This document shows positions 23,310 to 35,658 of a stretch of DNA of 61,491 bases, piece after piece. The notes beneath the pieces were generated by a model. The model worked only from the letters and a program-made list of their open reading frames with translations, had not been told where the DNA came from and ran no database searches. The position numbers and the translations under genes were made by a program. Where the stretch lies: assembly GCF_000524195.1 (NCBI RefSeq), contig NW_020170531.1, forward strand, positions 39,663 through 101,153, read 5' to 3'. Numbering within the stretch: position 1 is the stretch's first letter; every line of letters begins with the position of its first letter. Source of the DNA: Echinococcus granulosus (Eukaryota; Platyhelminthes; Cestoda; Cyclophyllidea; Taeniidae).

Positions 23310-24932
23310 ATGCGAAATCCAAGCTCTTCTAAACCAAATGTAGTCTTCGACACCACATCCCTGGCATTGACAGCCATTGGAGAGAGATTTGACGGCCCAA
23401 TGTGGGATGATATCAACGACCCGGTGGTTGACCACCCCGTAGCTGCACAATTTCCTGACAGATTTTTATAGATGTAGACCCTCAACATTTAGTTTTCAAT
23501 GTTGGTTTCCCAGCCTCTGATGTGGTTAGCAGAAGCCATGAGGAAATAAACCAGGTGAAGTCAATGGTTTCAAATTTACTCGACTAAGATTTTACAAAAT
23601 ATTCTCACACTTTTTCAACCATATGTACTAAAGAGTTATGAAAGCGGAATTTCTACCTCACTAATAGACTAATTTTTCTCATTCAGTGGTCGCTTTGGTT
23701 ACAAACTAGTAATATGAATTCTTTGAAAATTCAGTAAGTAAATATGCTGTGTTTTCGTACGATTTCACCTTAGTAAGGTATCTCTTTGTTAAATAGACAA
23801 TTGCATTATTTGGAAAGCAATTTCAGAATAATTAAAACAAGGCATGGAGGAGGTGTATACCCTATCACTGCCCTACCCTCTGGCTGCATCGGATTAGATT
23901 GACGTTTTTTCAGAACAACTTCGGTCCACAGAGCGCCGGATACAGGTATTAGCTTGAAACAGCTCAGTGGTAACCCTGTCGATGAAGTTTAAGCGATTAA
24001 AGTGCGCTGCAATCAACCAGTCCATCATTAAGATCAAGATCACTCTTAATCGACCAAGGTGTGGAGGCATAGTAGTGATTAAGACATTGAGACAACGGAG
24101 AAAACATCGTATAATAGCAGCCATCCAAGCTCTAGTGGGCGTGGCAGAAATAGGACAGCATCTGTCGAACGCCTGTTTAACCTTTTGTTAAATGGGTTTC
24201 CATTTGCTCGGCTATTTGACTGATCTCTCTCTTTTACCAGCGTTTTGTATCCGTGACCTTGGTGCAGCAGACTGGTCGGGGTAAGTATCCACGTTCTCGT
24301 CGGTTATCATTGTTGGAAAAATGAACTGCACGCTTTTTTTTAGCAAGCTGATCATAAATTGTGAGGGGTACTGTGAATCTACCCACTAATTTCTAGTCAG
24401 AAAGCCGTGCCATTTTATGGGGAAAAATAATAACTCGACTGGGGATACTGACTTACTACTTGATGCTTTATCATTGGATTCAAGTGAAGTCAGTAATGTG
24501 CCCTCAAACTGTTGACCAGAGCAGAAATAGGGCAAATAGGAGGACTGGGGACTAAAAAGCATAAAAATTTAGTAAGGTTGACATATCTCCACAATTGTTA
24601 GCCTTTTTTGTTTGATTTCAAACCATAGAAACTTCGTATTTCTTGATCGTAACCCAAAGACTAACCTGAGTCCCCATGGGGGCGAATTTTAAACATCTGG
24701 TGGTGCTTTTATTGCAGGTTAACCTCGGCTCCGATCGTGATGGATACCCGTCGACCCTTGAAATGGCTTCACTGTGCCCTCACTAACCTTCCTCATCTCC
24801 TCCCAGGTTAGGACTAGGGGAATTTGACAGACTAATTGGATGATTGATGTGATGGTTTGTTGAAGGCACGCTTTCCTAACATTTGGCCTCGAAATTGCGT
24901 CTTGTAAAGATGATTGGGTGCTTGAACGATAA
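23310..24932 (+). CDS. Small seven-exon gene, 145 aa, function unknown
   Basis: Exons are 23310-23423, 23462-23554, 23687-23733, 23914-23945, 24241-24280, 24718-24806 and 24910-24932. All six junctions keep the frame (phases 0, 0, 2, 1, 2, 1) and most use strong signals: CATTCAG, TTTTTTCAG, TTTTACCAG and TTATTGCAG acceptors, GTAAGT donors at 23734 and 24281. The ATG has A at -3 and an in-frame stop lies just upstream. The first intron is 38 bp; its donor could be at 23424 or 23427. The protein starts MRNPSSSKPN, has no signal peptide or membrane span, contains FIDVDPQHLVFNVGFP and FCIRDLGAADWSG, and ends DDWVLER. Short exons kept it from standing out as one long frame. I recognise no domain. 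Confidence 0.6.
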
Positions 24933-27526
24933 GTTGACCTCACATCATCACCGTGTTAACGAGGTCGTTGAGGTCACTCGTTACGCCGTGTTAAAGGGTG
25001 CAAGAGGCGAAGACTCGTCGGACCATAATGGTTGCCTACAAAGTGATCCATTTAGCAACGAAGAAGAACACATGTCCTTATTAGCCATAAATGTGGATTT
25101 ATAGCGCTAAGCTTGTCTTACTTTCCCACCTAGAATCTACGAATGGGAAAAAACTCACCAGAACTCTCAAGGAGGCTCCATGAAAAGCTACTTGAAAGTG
25201 GGTTGATTTAAAATGAGTGGAATAACCACCTGTTATGCAATGAACAAGTTAGGGAGTTCCTGCCTTCTAAAATCGCTCTTATCACACAAAACTTAATTTT
25301 TTGAAGTTTATTAGCCAATTCGTCCTGATCCAGGGCACTTTCCCATTACAGTAGTTAAGGTTTCTTATTCAAGACTGGATGCCATACATTCGGTCTAGAT
25401 AAGTTTTAAGATGGAACGATTCTTCTACAATACTTTTATTCAATGAAAATCCACATCGGAGCATTCCAAAAATGAATGCTAGCCTCAAGTTGTTGTGAGC
25501 CACATTGGTTTAGGTTTAACAGATACCCTCACATATGTCTGTCTCAACTACTGGATCACCAAATGGTTGAAAGAGGGAATCCAGTACAGTAGCCAAGGGT
25601 TAGGGTGTCATTGGAGGATGAACAAGTGGGAGGAAATCCTAGATGCGTCCAAAGGTGAAAAGCCCTCTTAAAAATGAGTCAACGAAGAGAATTAGTCATT
25701 CGAATGAGGAGGGAGATGGAAGGAGAGATAATTGAATGAATTTACCGTGCCTCGACAACACCCACAAGGGTTTTAATGATTGAATATGTCACTGTTTGCT
25801 AGCTCAAAATTCATTTTTGTGTGTATTCAGCGGCTGCCTAATTAGAAGGAGTTTCCTCACGAGTGGATAGGAGTTAATGAGAATCGCCTAGAGGCAATTT
25901 AACACATGAAGACTTTAAATCTTCTCAATTAAGCTTAAAATATCAAATTTCTTTTCAAAAACCGCTTTCCGTGCTTAAATGCTCAGTAGGCGAAGGGAAT
26001 TTTATGTGAGATCAAGTATAGCAGATTGAGGTGGGAGTTATCATTAAACTCTAGACAGTGAGCATGCCATCTGTCCAGCCAGCCGGTCGGTTAACACGGC
26101 TTCAGACAGCGTGTATTATGGCGGGCAGACAGTAGCACTGACAACAACAAGGATGACGACTACACAATTCCATACTTGAATAGTTACCATGTCCTCGTGC
26201 ATCGCATCGAGACGACGTACAGGACGGCACTAACCTCCCAACCCCCATTGAGTCGGCCTAATGAATACGAAAGGGACTGAAAAGAAGACGCAAAGCAACC
26301 ACAAGCTGCAGAAATTGTCCACCAAAGCAGTCGGATTCGCTTATATGAATAATTTCTTAAAAAACGGTGCTTAGGAGGTCCACTTGATCGCTTTGAAATA
26401 CACCAGAGATGCGTTAAATCCAATCCAGATGGTACAACTTCAAGAGCAAGGCCAAAGCACCCTGGACAAAGTAATTCTAATCTAAAAATTAATTTTAGAG
26501 ACATTTTAAACACTCCTACAAATAAGACGAAGATCAATCTTTGGTTCATGGGTTGAAGACAAACATGGCTACCGACCAAGAGCGCTTGGCAAGTTTTGGA
26601 CAGACGTCTAACGGCCAAGAGGTGCCATGAAAAGGGCAGCCTTTTTGGAGCAATGGAATGTCTAAATTTACTAGCCAAATTCCTTCTGGGGAAAGCTACA
26701 TTTCACCCTTAAAGAAGAGTAGGAGTGAGCGCAAGCTACACCAGTTAGTACCGTGACTACTTGCGATGCGTCTAAATACTCAAAAAATCAGCTGCTTCTT
26801 CAAATTTCCATCCCGTCTCTTGGCGATGGACAGGACTGACCTTTTAATCGAATTGACAGCAGGCTCCGTCCAACCCTAACAGCCTTGTAGGTGGAAATGG
26901 GAGTGTCAAATCTTTCCATAATTTACGACTTTTTGGTTAAGGAAACTCTAAAGTCAGTCACTTTCCATGGTGGTAAGCTAAAATGCCACCAGTAACTTGT
27001 GTACTGAAGTGATGATAGTAAATCGTCAAACACCAGCACCGCAGGTAGTGGAACGCTGCTGAATTTATGCACGTTTATTAAAACAACACTCAAAATGCAG
27101 TTATTTTGTCAAAAATGAAACGCTCTCACATTTCCAACTGATTCTTGGGTTATTTCGTTGTTTTTTTTCTGGCTGGTCAGGCGACTTTAACCGTCCCGTT
27201 GGTTTGATTTTCCTTACAACATTTATCTCATAGAAATAATTACTTCCATATTTTTGGTTCTAGTATATCTGAAATGTTAGAAAGAGGGCTTGTCTGATGT
27301 GACTTATTTAGCTAATTGGGATAGTTACTTGCGCCTTCTAGAGAGAACTGACCACACTATTTTTGCTAGCCAAAGTATTTATTGACAAATATTTGTATAT
27401 TAGTGTACGATTGGAATGTTGATCTTTAAACACATGAAAATTTTACTAGCGTACTTACAATTTTTCTTGAACTTTTAGCCTAGAAGTCTTTCATAAGGGC
27501 CTTCTGAAAGAGCTAATTGAATACCT
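24933..27526. other. Region without a firm gene
   Basis: There is an open stretch at 24907-25104 in another frame and a 164-codon minus frame at 26184-26678 that begins with TTG, is rich in Cys/Ser/Leu and has no splice support. Neither is called. Confidence 0.45.
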
Positions 27527-27706
27527 TGTAGCACCCCGAGATTTTCCTGAGGACGAAAGAAAACATAATACTCGGGCGGAATACATGCATTAGGCATACA
27601 GAGGGGGTTGAAGCAACTAGCATAGCCCAGAGGCCAGCATACTGACGAAGGTACAAAGTGGTCCTTCACCAAAACCGAGAGTCAAATAAACAACCAACGT
27701 ATTGCA
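27527..27706 (-). repeat. 3' LTR of TRIM B
   Basis: 180 bp, starting TGTAGCACCCCGAG and ending TATTGCA on the plus strand; the best preserved of the four repeats. Confidence 0.7.
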
Positions 27707-28438
27707 TAGCTTCTCTCCTCTTTTAAGCGTCATCCTTGGCACGCTTCTTGGTCAGCCGCCCTTGCCAGCCATTACAACGCGATTGGAGCTGCAAGGCAAC
27801 GCTCATGCGCCACGCGTGCAAGTCATCGAATGCCCATGCAACAGAGAAGACACTTGATGGCAACGCCACTGAGCCCTCATGGCAATTCTATCGGATCTGG
27901 AATTCCGTCCTGTATGGGAACTAAATTCAGGGATGGGGGAATGTGCTGGCCATCACGCATGTCCACCGCTAGTCGTAGAAACGCTAGCCTAAAAGCAGAT
28001 TTATGCAAGAGAGGACAGGGTTTAACACAGCTTTCAGGGGTTGGATTTCGCGTCCATTCCCCCTTGCCGCATTGATCTTATTTCAACGTTGCTCAGCCAT
28101 ATTTCTCTGGTTCTACTTAGCTAGTGGAGAAGTGGAGAAGGTATCATGAGTTCACATAATTGTTATCTTCAATCAGGAACAGAAGGCAGTTACGTAACGA
28201 ACTTTATCAGATGGTTCACAGAAAGTGTTGTTTCAGTTGTTAATAGCTTTCCTGCAGATTACGGGACTGGGGTAGTTACCGAAGCTAGACGTCATTTTCA
28301 ACCCTCCTGTTAGGTGTCGTCGCTGATTTTTCCATTCACAGTATATTTACTCCTTCTGCCCCACTAAGGTTTATCACCCAGCAGTAGGAATCAGGGTATT
28401 TATTCTCCGAGATCGGGTTTGCTTTCTACAACCACCAC

Positions 28439-28595
28439 TATAGGACCTTAAGTCTTCCCTAAGGTCAAATAAAGACGCAACACTAAGGCTACTAACATGG
28501 CCAGGAGGCCAGTTTAAGCGGTGAAGGAACAATGGCGGAGCATCTACGCAACCCTCTTGCCCAAGTTGAGTTACCCAAGCAACCATCGTATTGCA
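28439..28595 (-). repeat. 5' LTR of TRIM B
   Basis: 157 bp, diverged and shortened compared with the left repeat; ends TATTGCA on the plus strand. Confidence 0.65.
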
Positions 28596-29237
28596 TTTTT
28601 TCCAGAAATCCACTCGATTTAAAGCGTCTAATCTTCAATAACTAAGATTATTATTCCCGGAATATAATACTAGATTTCAAACTTTAAAGGTACCCTCTTA
28701 AGGAAAGGATTTTCAGCATTTCAATCTATTATTTCAAAAGGGCCACGATCGATTCCAACGCCGTTTGTGAAAGAACCTCGTGATATCGAGACCCCTTCAA
28801 CTTTAATCTACATTCCGATGATTTTTCTGTAATTATTGTACAAGTATTCACGAATAAAGTATGCGCTGTCACAATTCTCCCCACTTCCTTTTCGGTCAAA
28901 TAATATCAAACCCGGCAATAACAACAGTAGCCGCCTATAAACGACTCAGTAGAAAGGTTAAGATGCCCGTAGAACAGAAAGTCGAAGTTACTCAGAGGCG
29001 CATTAAGGATACACGATTAGTACTAATCTTCTGGGATCAGCCCGAAAATTAACCTAGAAACACATATCTATTTAATTTCCAAGTTATCCTTGATATTTAC
29101 GGAGGTGCTAGGATAATATTAGCCTAGCGTCTTGCTTCCGAGGCGGCACTCGAATCATCCTTCAAGCATACTGCAAAAACCCGATTCCAAATCGTAATTA
29201 CTAAATAATCATCCATTCCAACTTAAAGACCCAAAAG
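28596..29237. other. Intergenic, downstream of ZPR1
   Basis: No gene was found. A short plus frame at 28861-29052 has no splice support. Confidence 0.5.
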
Positions 29238-29243
29238 TTTAAT
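29238..29243 (-). terminator. Probable poly(A) signal of ZPR1
   Basis: On the minus strand this reads ATTAAA, about 100 nt after the ZPR1 stop. It is the common variant hexamer; no AATAAA lies closer. Confidence 0.45.
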
Positions 29244-29341
29244 TAAATAAAGGGGATATCATGACAAGATCACGGGGAGGAAATTGATGTGAACTGGAGA
29301 AGACGCCCCATAAGGAAGACCTGAATGGGAGGGGAGGTTAA

Positions 29342-32300
29342 TCAGTAGTTCTCCGTCTTCATGTCGGTGATACCCAACTCCTCATTCTGCTCTTGGCTTC
29401 GTTGGTACTCCTCAACCTCAAGACGCTCGTCAGTGCCTTCTGGATTCAAGCTCTGTGGAACAATGAGATAAAAAAGTAGATTTGAAGAATAAACTACCGT
29501 CACTTAAAGTACACTCCAAACTCAATTTAAAGTACACCCCAAACCTTAAATACACGAGTGTTTTAGAGAATACAGAAGTCTAACACTAAGGTACGTAGAA
29601 ATACTGGCAGCTGACATTTACCACTGCAATCACAATTTTGCCGGTTAGAGAATCGCAGCAAATGACAAAAAAAGTAGAGTTGAGTCAGCTTCTTGATGAA
29701 TCTTATCATCGAGCATTAAAGGGCATTCAAGAACGGTTAGCGGGCCCAGAGCTAACACAATCCAGGAGCACTGGAATGCGTCCGCCGTTACCACAAAACT
29801 TGTTTGTAAGAAGTTGAGGGAGATAATACCCCTTTCCCGTCCTTAGCTTTCCTATTCTCCTGAGTGAAACTTACCAACTTTTCTTGGCATTAGACAGACA
29901 ATTACATTAAAAATAGAATCGACGATCGGGAACGGAGGTGACCAGGATAACGTTTGGTTGTTTGCTTCTCAATACAAAACATACGAAAATTGAATTTACA
30001 GCAAGCTTGTGCTCAATGGGAGGAGGATCACGAATTGCAATGGTGGTTACTTCAACGAATAAATTTTACATTCTGGGAGCCTTTTTGTAGGTAAATTTTT
30101 ACTACTTTAGAAGCGCACATTGCTTGAGATCAAAATAAAAATGAAGCCATAGAGAGTTTCCCCATCTAGACTAAGGCAAGAGAATGTTGATATTTCTTGA
30201 TTTCATTCATAATTTTGCTTCAAAGCATATGACACCTTTCTTCATTGTTATGTTTCTTTACAAAACAGTTTTCCTATCGCCTCCTTCAAAGTAAAGGATC
30301 AGTTGTTGGAATGTAACCGACAAACACTCGCACTAACCACCTCGGTAGAAACAAACTTCACTAAACCTGAGGATGTCGTAAATCAGTGCGCGTAGGTGAA
30401 GAAAAAAAGAAGCATTCTGTTTTCCTGTAATCTCATCAACGGCTAATTTTACATTACCTCAAACAAGAATCGGACCACATTTTATGCTCATCGTGATCCG
30501 AGCTGTAGCCGGCGTTTCACATCAATCAAGCACTTACACCCACTTTGGAATTTTTATTCACTTATGGACGCAAATAGGAGAAATAATTCCATCCCCTTAG
30601 TGAGCACAAATGCTGACGGAGACAATTTGCCTATAAGCCTAGAGTATGACAGAGTGCTGCCTCTCTCTCTCTCTTTGATTTGCGCGGTCATCATCGTCCC
30701 AACAGTGACAACTTTTTCAGTAAACCGCAGGAGCGAACGCTTCGACACACAGGAATAGTCGCATGACACATTCAGACAAGACCCATCACAAAAATAAACT
30801 ATAAAAAATACAAAAATGGAGATATCTTTTGATAGATTTACAATGAATACCGTCTGATTGGAATATTGTTTTAAATAATATTCCCAAATTATTAAAGTAA
30901 CAAGAAAGCTGGGTAGCGATGAAACGCAAATGGGAGTTAAACCAACCTGAAGATAGCTATTCCCGGCGGGGTCATTCAGCACGAGATGAGCATCTTTTCG
31001 TATCAGAGAGAGGACCTAAAAAAAACCATCAAGCATTTGAAATAAAAATACCGATGGAGGATGTTACAAGGCAACTCTATAAGTCCCTATGTTCCATTAT
31101 TGTTTTCTGCCATGACGCGAGGCAAGAATTCTAACTCTATGAAATGGGATTCGTCTCCGTGTCTTGATTTTCAAACTGATTGTCCGCTACGGGATAAGGC
31201 TACGACTGGCACCTGGGAATAAGGAGGGCGAGGATGAGGCAAAACCTCCTGGTTACACTCAGTTTCCAAGGCAGACGAGTCCTCATCACATCCACCAAGT
31301 TTAATCAACATTTCACGATACAAGGGTGGATTCAAAAATAAGGGGAAAGAGTGGAGAGCACGATGGACTGCCGCTGTTTTATCATTACATGCATACAAAC
31401 AATCGCACCAGGCTACAACAATAAGCTATATCAAGCACTCGATATACGACCATGATAGGCATAAGCCTTACAAAACTCCAAGATTTCCACCAAACTTGAA
31501 ATGCATAGTTCCACTACAGCGCGTCATTTAGTGAATTATTCAAAAGAAAAGTTTTCAGATGGTCGAGAAAGTTTCATCTTGCAATTTACACTTGAGATGA
31601 ACAAGAACAAGGAACTGATTGTGGTTTTTAAAAGCGGGTATTTCTTTAGAAATTGAAGAATGGGTAGGAAACTCTCATATTAAATCAAATGGGATTTGAT
31701 AAAGGTAAATGACCCAGGATAGTAAAACCTGACCTAGCAGCCGTATTACTGCTCAGGGGTGAGGCTCACAGAATGTCTTTTTTGTGATGATTTAGTTTGC
31801 AGTTCCAAATGACCCCAAATGACATTTCAGGTTAGTTTCAGACAAGACCATGATGACAGGAAATATACAGGTAGTACGGAGGCCTTTTTGACGAATTCAG
31901 GACAAAAATGTAACACCTGGGAGGATCGAGAACGGCAAATAGGCGGAGCAGTGACGTTACATGCATAACAATGATTACTAGATAAACTTAATACATAGCT
32001 CTTTAACCATGGGGAAATAAATAGAAGAAGAATTACCTCATCAATTTTATCACAAGTAACGGCAAGCAGCCTCGTCTTTTCCTCTTGATCGGAGCTATCA
32101 CCGAACAGCAACGGGTTCATGGATTTGAACTACAAGAGTGAAAATAGGAATCAGTCAGTCGAGCTTCTAACATTCATCCACTCGTATACTCGAACATCCA
32201 GTTCATACAAACATCCATCCGTTCGACCGGTCATTCATTAGTTCCTTTAGTCATACACTGTCAAATCATCTTTTGAAAGATCCATTCAAACATCATTCAT

Positions 32301-35300
32301 TCAACTACTAATTCAAAAACAGCAAGATGAGTGGACACACCTGATCTTTGATTAGCCGCAGCAGACCCTCAACAGTGGTGAAACGACCACCCAGAGTGCC
32401 TGGCTCTGAATCAATTCCAAGTTCGGGCAGAGCGACACTAGCCGTGTCCGACTTGAGGATATCGCGAGACAGGTCCTCTTCGGTTGCGATGAGCAAGCGG
32501 AACTGTTTACCGCGCTCGGCAATGCCTGCGATCGACTTCACCTCGTTACTGCGATAACCGCAGAGACTGCAGTTGATAGCCATCAGAACCACCTCTTGAA
32601 AGTAGGGAATGTCTGTAAGGAAGCGAGAGATAGAATAGAAGTCGTTGTACAAACCGGTTTTGACAAAGGAAAGTTTAATCCAATTCAAACACCAGGATAA
32701 AATGTACTATCCGTCCTGAATCAGATTCACGGAAACATCTTTGTACCAAAGTTACCAGCTAGATTCGTTGGTTTCAGATCAAGGGATTGCTAAGTGACCT
32801 TAAATGAAAGAAGAGAACTCGTTTACAACGCCCAAAACTCCGTTCGCAATGACTGCTTGTGCATGAAGAATTCGACAAATTAAATCTACTGAAAAGTTTC
32901 CAGACCCGATTCACTGGTCGTAGAACGGAGTTGATCAAGCTGAATTAAAAAAGGAGCGGGATTATTGTATTACCAGTTCCAACACCACGCAAGAAGAACA
33001 CCACGAATCGGGCCTACTAAAGTGTTTAGCTAACTTATATCAACTAGCTCCAAGATTGTGATAACAGACATTCGGAGTAACGTACGTAAAAGGCATACTG
33101 GAGCACTTTCACATCAATTACATCAGTTGCGAAACAAATAAATTTAGCCAAATTCAAGCAAAACAGTTAAACTCTGATGGCAATAACTATCTGCAATCGT
33201 CCATAGAAGACCTACTGCCTCGGTGTTCACAAATAACAAAATATTTTGAACAGCGGATAGCTTAAATAGTTGACGATTAGTGTGCATGGAAAATTAAGTG
33301 AATATTAAGCTAAATTTTCTCAGGCCAGATTAACAGATTTTCAAAAAAGGATTTTAAATAAATTTAAACAAAAGGAGAGTTTATAGAGCAGGAGGTATTC
33401 TGATTGCCCATCCACTGCTGCACAAAGAAGTTGCTTGCTAAATGGAGAATTTTAGATGACGTTGAACAAATACAACATGATCCTTTGAAAAGCAAGTTCA
33501 TTTCAAGGAAGCGCTCATTTGCGGTCACAGAGGAAAAATAAGTTGTTTACTAAAAAATGTTCAAACTAGCCGCATCAATTGCGAATTTTAGGTGTATTAA
33601 ATCAGCTGCATTTTACATTTCCTTTCCCATCTATAAGACGACCAACTGAAAGATTTTAGTAATTCTCTACAATAATTCCCTTCCGTTGTTTCAAATAAGC
33701 AATTTTCGCACTACATTCTTTTAGTTTTTTAGTCTCAGTAGCAATTTCGGCAGTTAAATGATTTGATAACGAAATACCTACTCTTATTGAAAGGAAGAAA
33801 CAAATGGAATGGTCCTAAAAGCAAAAGATGAGTACTCCTCCAATTAACTAATACAGAAAAGTCACCGCCAGTCTTTTTACGGGTATTATTTAGCTACTTC
33901 AAAACTAAAAATGCGGGTAAACGTGACGGTAAGTAAATATACAGCAATGTAATCCATAAAGAGCCTGAAATAGCTATACGGTAAGGAAACAGATATCTAA
34001 AACAGAACGTACAGGGGATAGCAAGAGACGGCCCCCAATATAACCAGAGCCTAATGATTTAAGCTTCATGGATCACAAGAACCGTACAATATTTACCTAA
34101 CAAATAGTACATAGCTGCCGGAAGCATAAAAAGATACAAACCCATTCAATAGAATGAAGAAACGTACCAACAACTTTCATGTTGGTGGGACAATCGGAAT
34201 GACAGTTGGGACAGGTAACTTGGAAGGTGGAAACGCTATCTTTTATGTTTTCATCCTAAAAAAGTGAAGTCGAAAATCGTCAGGATAGAACGAGAAAATC
34301 CCATCTCAAACAAAAGAAATATTACGAGACCTTGTCATCTTTATCATCAGTCGGTGCGTTATCGTCCCGAAAACCAAGCAATTTATCCTGTTCGGCCGTC
34401 CGGGTGTACATTACACACGTAATTTGAGGATCATTAAGTGGTGCATGCAGATTTTCAATAAACCCATTTCCAGACGGGTCGTCCATTTCCTAGAAAGTAC
34501 CGTTTAATTAGGTAAAATGGAAGACATTGTTGAAACGTTAAAATGGTTTCAAGCAATAGCATGGAATAGCAAGAAGTACTGAAACAAACTAGCGACTATT
34601 GTGCATGAAAAAAAGAAAACAAATAGAAAGTATTTACCCCCACATATCAGAATTTTAATCGGGTACCAGCAAAAGAGCCGAATGAAATGTAGATATAACT
34701 TTAATGCGCCCTAGCTATAATAGTTATTACATGCAGTTAGTACGGCTGCACTTACCAACTGAAAGGGGGTTTTCAGGGTGAGAAGACTACGAAGCTTGCC
34801 AATAAATGCATCAATAAGCTCTGCTTGCTTTGGATTTGCTTTCTGGAAACAAAAAAGATAGGTTAAACTGGAAAATGTGAGAAAAGTAATGTAAGAGACA
34901 GCACTAACTCGTCTATCTGGTTGAAGAAACTCCAATTTGTCAATGATGCCAGTGATCACGCCCTCAACAGTAGTCAATGCTAAAATCAAACAACTGATTA
35001 GAGGTGGCGCTTCCATTACATAGGAGTTATCATTAAAAAGTTACGTAAGTGAAAAGAAGGCACACAATATTCTCAAAGAAGACGCAAGCTAAAACTAACC
35101 AGACTCGCTGCTGGGGAAGGAGGAGTCAAGAGAGGGAATGCGGATTTCTGAGTGGCTGGGTTGAATCACACGACGGTTCAGATCTTTGGCACAGCGAACA
35201 TCCAGAGTAAACCTCCTTCCCTTCTCCTGAATAGGTGCAGCCGGATCAACCGATCGATTGGTAAAGCCGCAGTGCTCACATTCAAAGGATGATATGACTA

Positions 35301-35658
35301 CTTCTCGGAAAAATGGAATCCTTGTGATGAGCATTCGTGTTGTGCCCTGAGGAGAAAAACAATGAAGGAATAACGGCAGCTCAAAAGGGGTAGCGCGGCA
35401 ACAGCAGGACCAAAAAGTGGAAAACTTCAAATATTTTGCATATAAATGACAGAAAAGCGAGTGTGCAGTAAGTCTAACTATTTACAGGAATAACAATACT
35501 GATGAATTATTTTCATCTATAAAGTTAGGGAGCGAAGCATAAATCATTACATTCTTGCGGCAATTCAAGCATAAGCTCTCTGTTTCGACGACTTCAGAGG
35601 CAGCATCCTGATCCAAATCTCTAACAGTAGGCCCAACCTCGTCAGGACTCTTTTCCAT
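29342..35658 (-). CDS. ZPR1: ZPR1 zinc-finger protein
   Basis: ZPR1 is a conserved eukaryotic zinc-binding protein that binds translation elongation factor eEF1A (as a folding factor) and moves to the nucleus in growing cells. Exons in order of transcription: 35551-35658, 35100-35346, 34909-34979, 34756-34842, 34331-34489, 34168-34255, 32341-32612, 32037-32129, 30947-31015 and 29342-29452, giving 434 aa with all phases consistent. It has the family's duplicated plan. Zinc finger 1 has Cys30, Cys33, Cys59 and Cys62, followed by an alpha/beta domain with LTTVEG and DDPSGNGFIENLHAP. Zinc finger 2 has Cys239, Cys242, Cys268 and Cys271, followed by FTTVEGLL and NDPAGNSYLQ. The C-terminus NEELGITDMKTENY is the typical ending. 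Human ZPR1 has 459 residues, so this is full length. The longest intron (1.55 kb) lies before zinc finger 2's second Cys pair. Nothing is missing. Confidence 0.95.
30660..30675. repeat. (CT)n microsatellite in ZPR1 intron 9
   Basis: About eight CT units on the plus strand, well inside the intron. Confidence 0.85.
31171..31916 (-). CDS. Candidate exons nested in ZPR1 intron 8, function unknown
   Basis: On the minus strand, 31472-31513 (13 codons, GTAAGG donor) joins in phase to 31171-31412 (acceptor TATTGTTGTAG), which reads 79 codons to a TGA. The joined product contains ELCISSLVEILEF, then CLYACNDKTAAVHRAL and YREMLIKLGG, which look helical. A further exon at 31869-31916 (CTCCCAG acceptor, GTATAT donor) reads VLHFCPEFVKKASVLP, but its phase does not fit directly, so an exon is missing or it is not part of the gene. 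The segment lies between ZPR1 exons 8 and 9 on the same strand and shares no ZPR1 motif. It could be a nested gene or an alternative 3' end of ZPR1. Confidence 0.35.
32170..32305. repeat. Degenerate CATC/ATTC repeat in ZPR1 intron 7
   Basis: Scattered CATCCATCC, TCATTCATT and similar units on the plus strand; an imperfect tract of the same kind as at 21044-21083. Confidence 0.6.

Larger units (their letters stand above)
27527..28595 (-). mobile_element. TRIM-like non-autonomous LTR retroelement, copy B
   Basis: Same plan as copy A: terminal repeats 27527-27706 and 28439-28595 around about 730 bp with no conserved frame. On the minus strand the order is 5' LTR (right), a TGGTGG-type primer-binding site (complement of about 28420-28438), the internal region, a polypurine tract AAAAGAGGAGAGAAG (complement of 27709-27724) and the 3' LTR (left). 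Internal blocks such as CTAGTCGTAG and GCCCCACTAAGG are shared with copy A. No target-site duplication remains. It lies about 750 bp beyond the ZPR1 stop and on the same strand. Confidence 0.75.

Noticed and set aside
26184..26678. 164-codon minus-strand open frame
   Set aside because: It starts with TTG, has no Kozak ATG near the start, is unusually rich in Cys, Ser and Trp, and no splice partner was found; a frame of this size can arise by chance in 61 kb.
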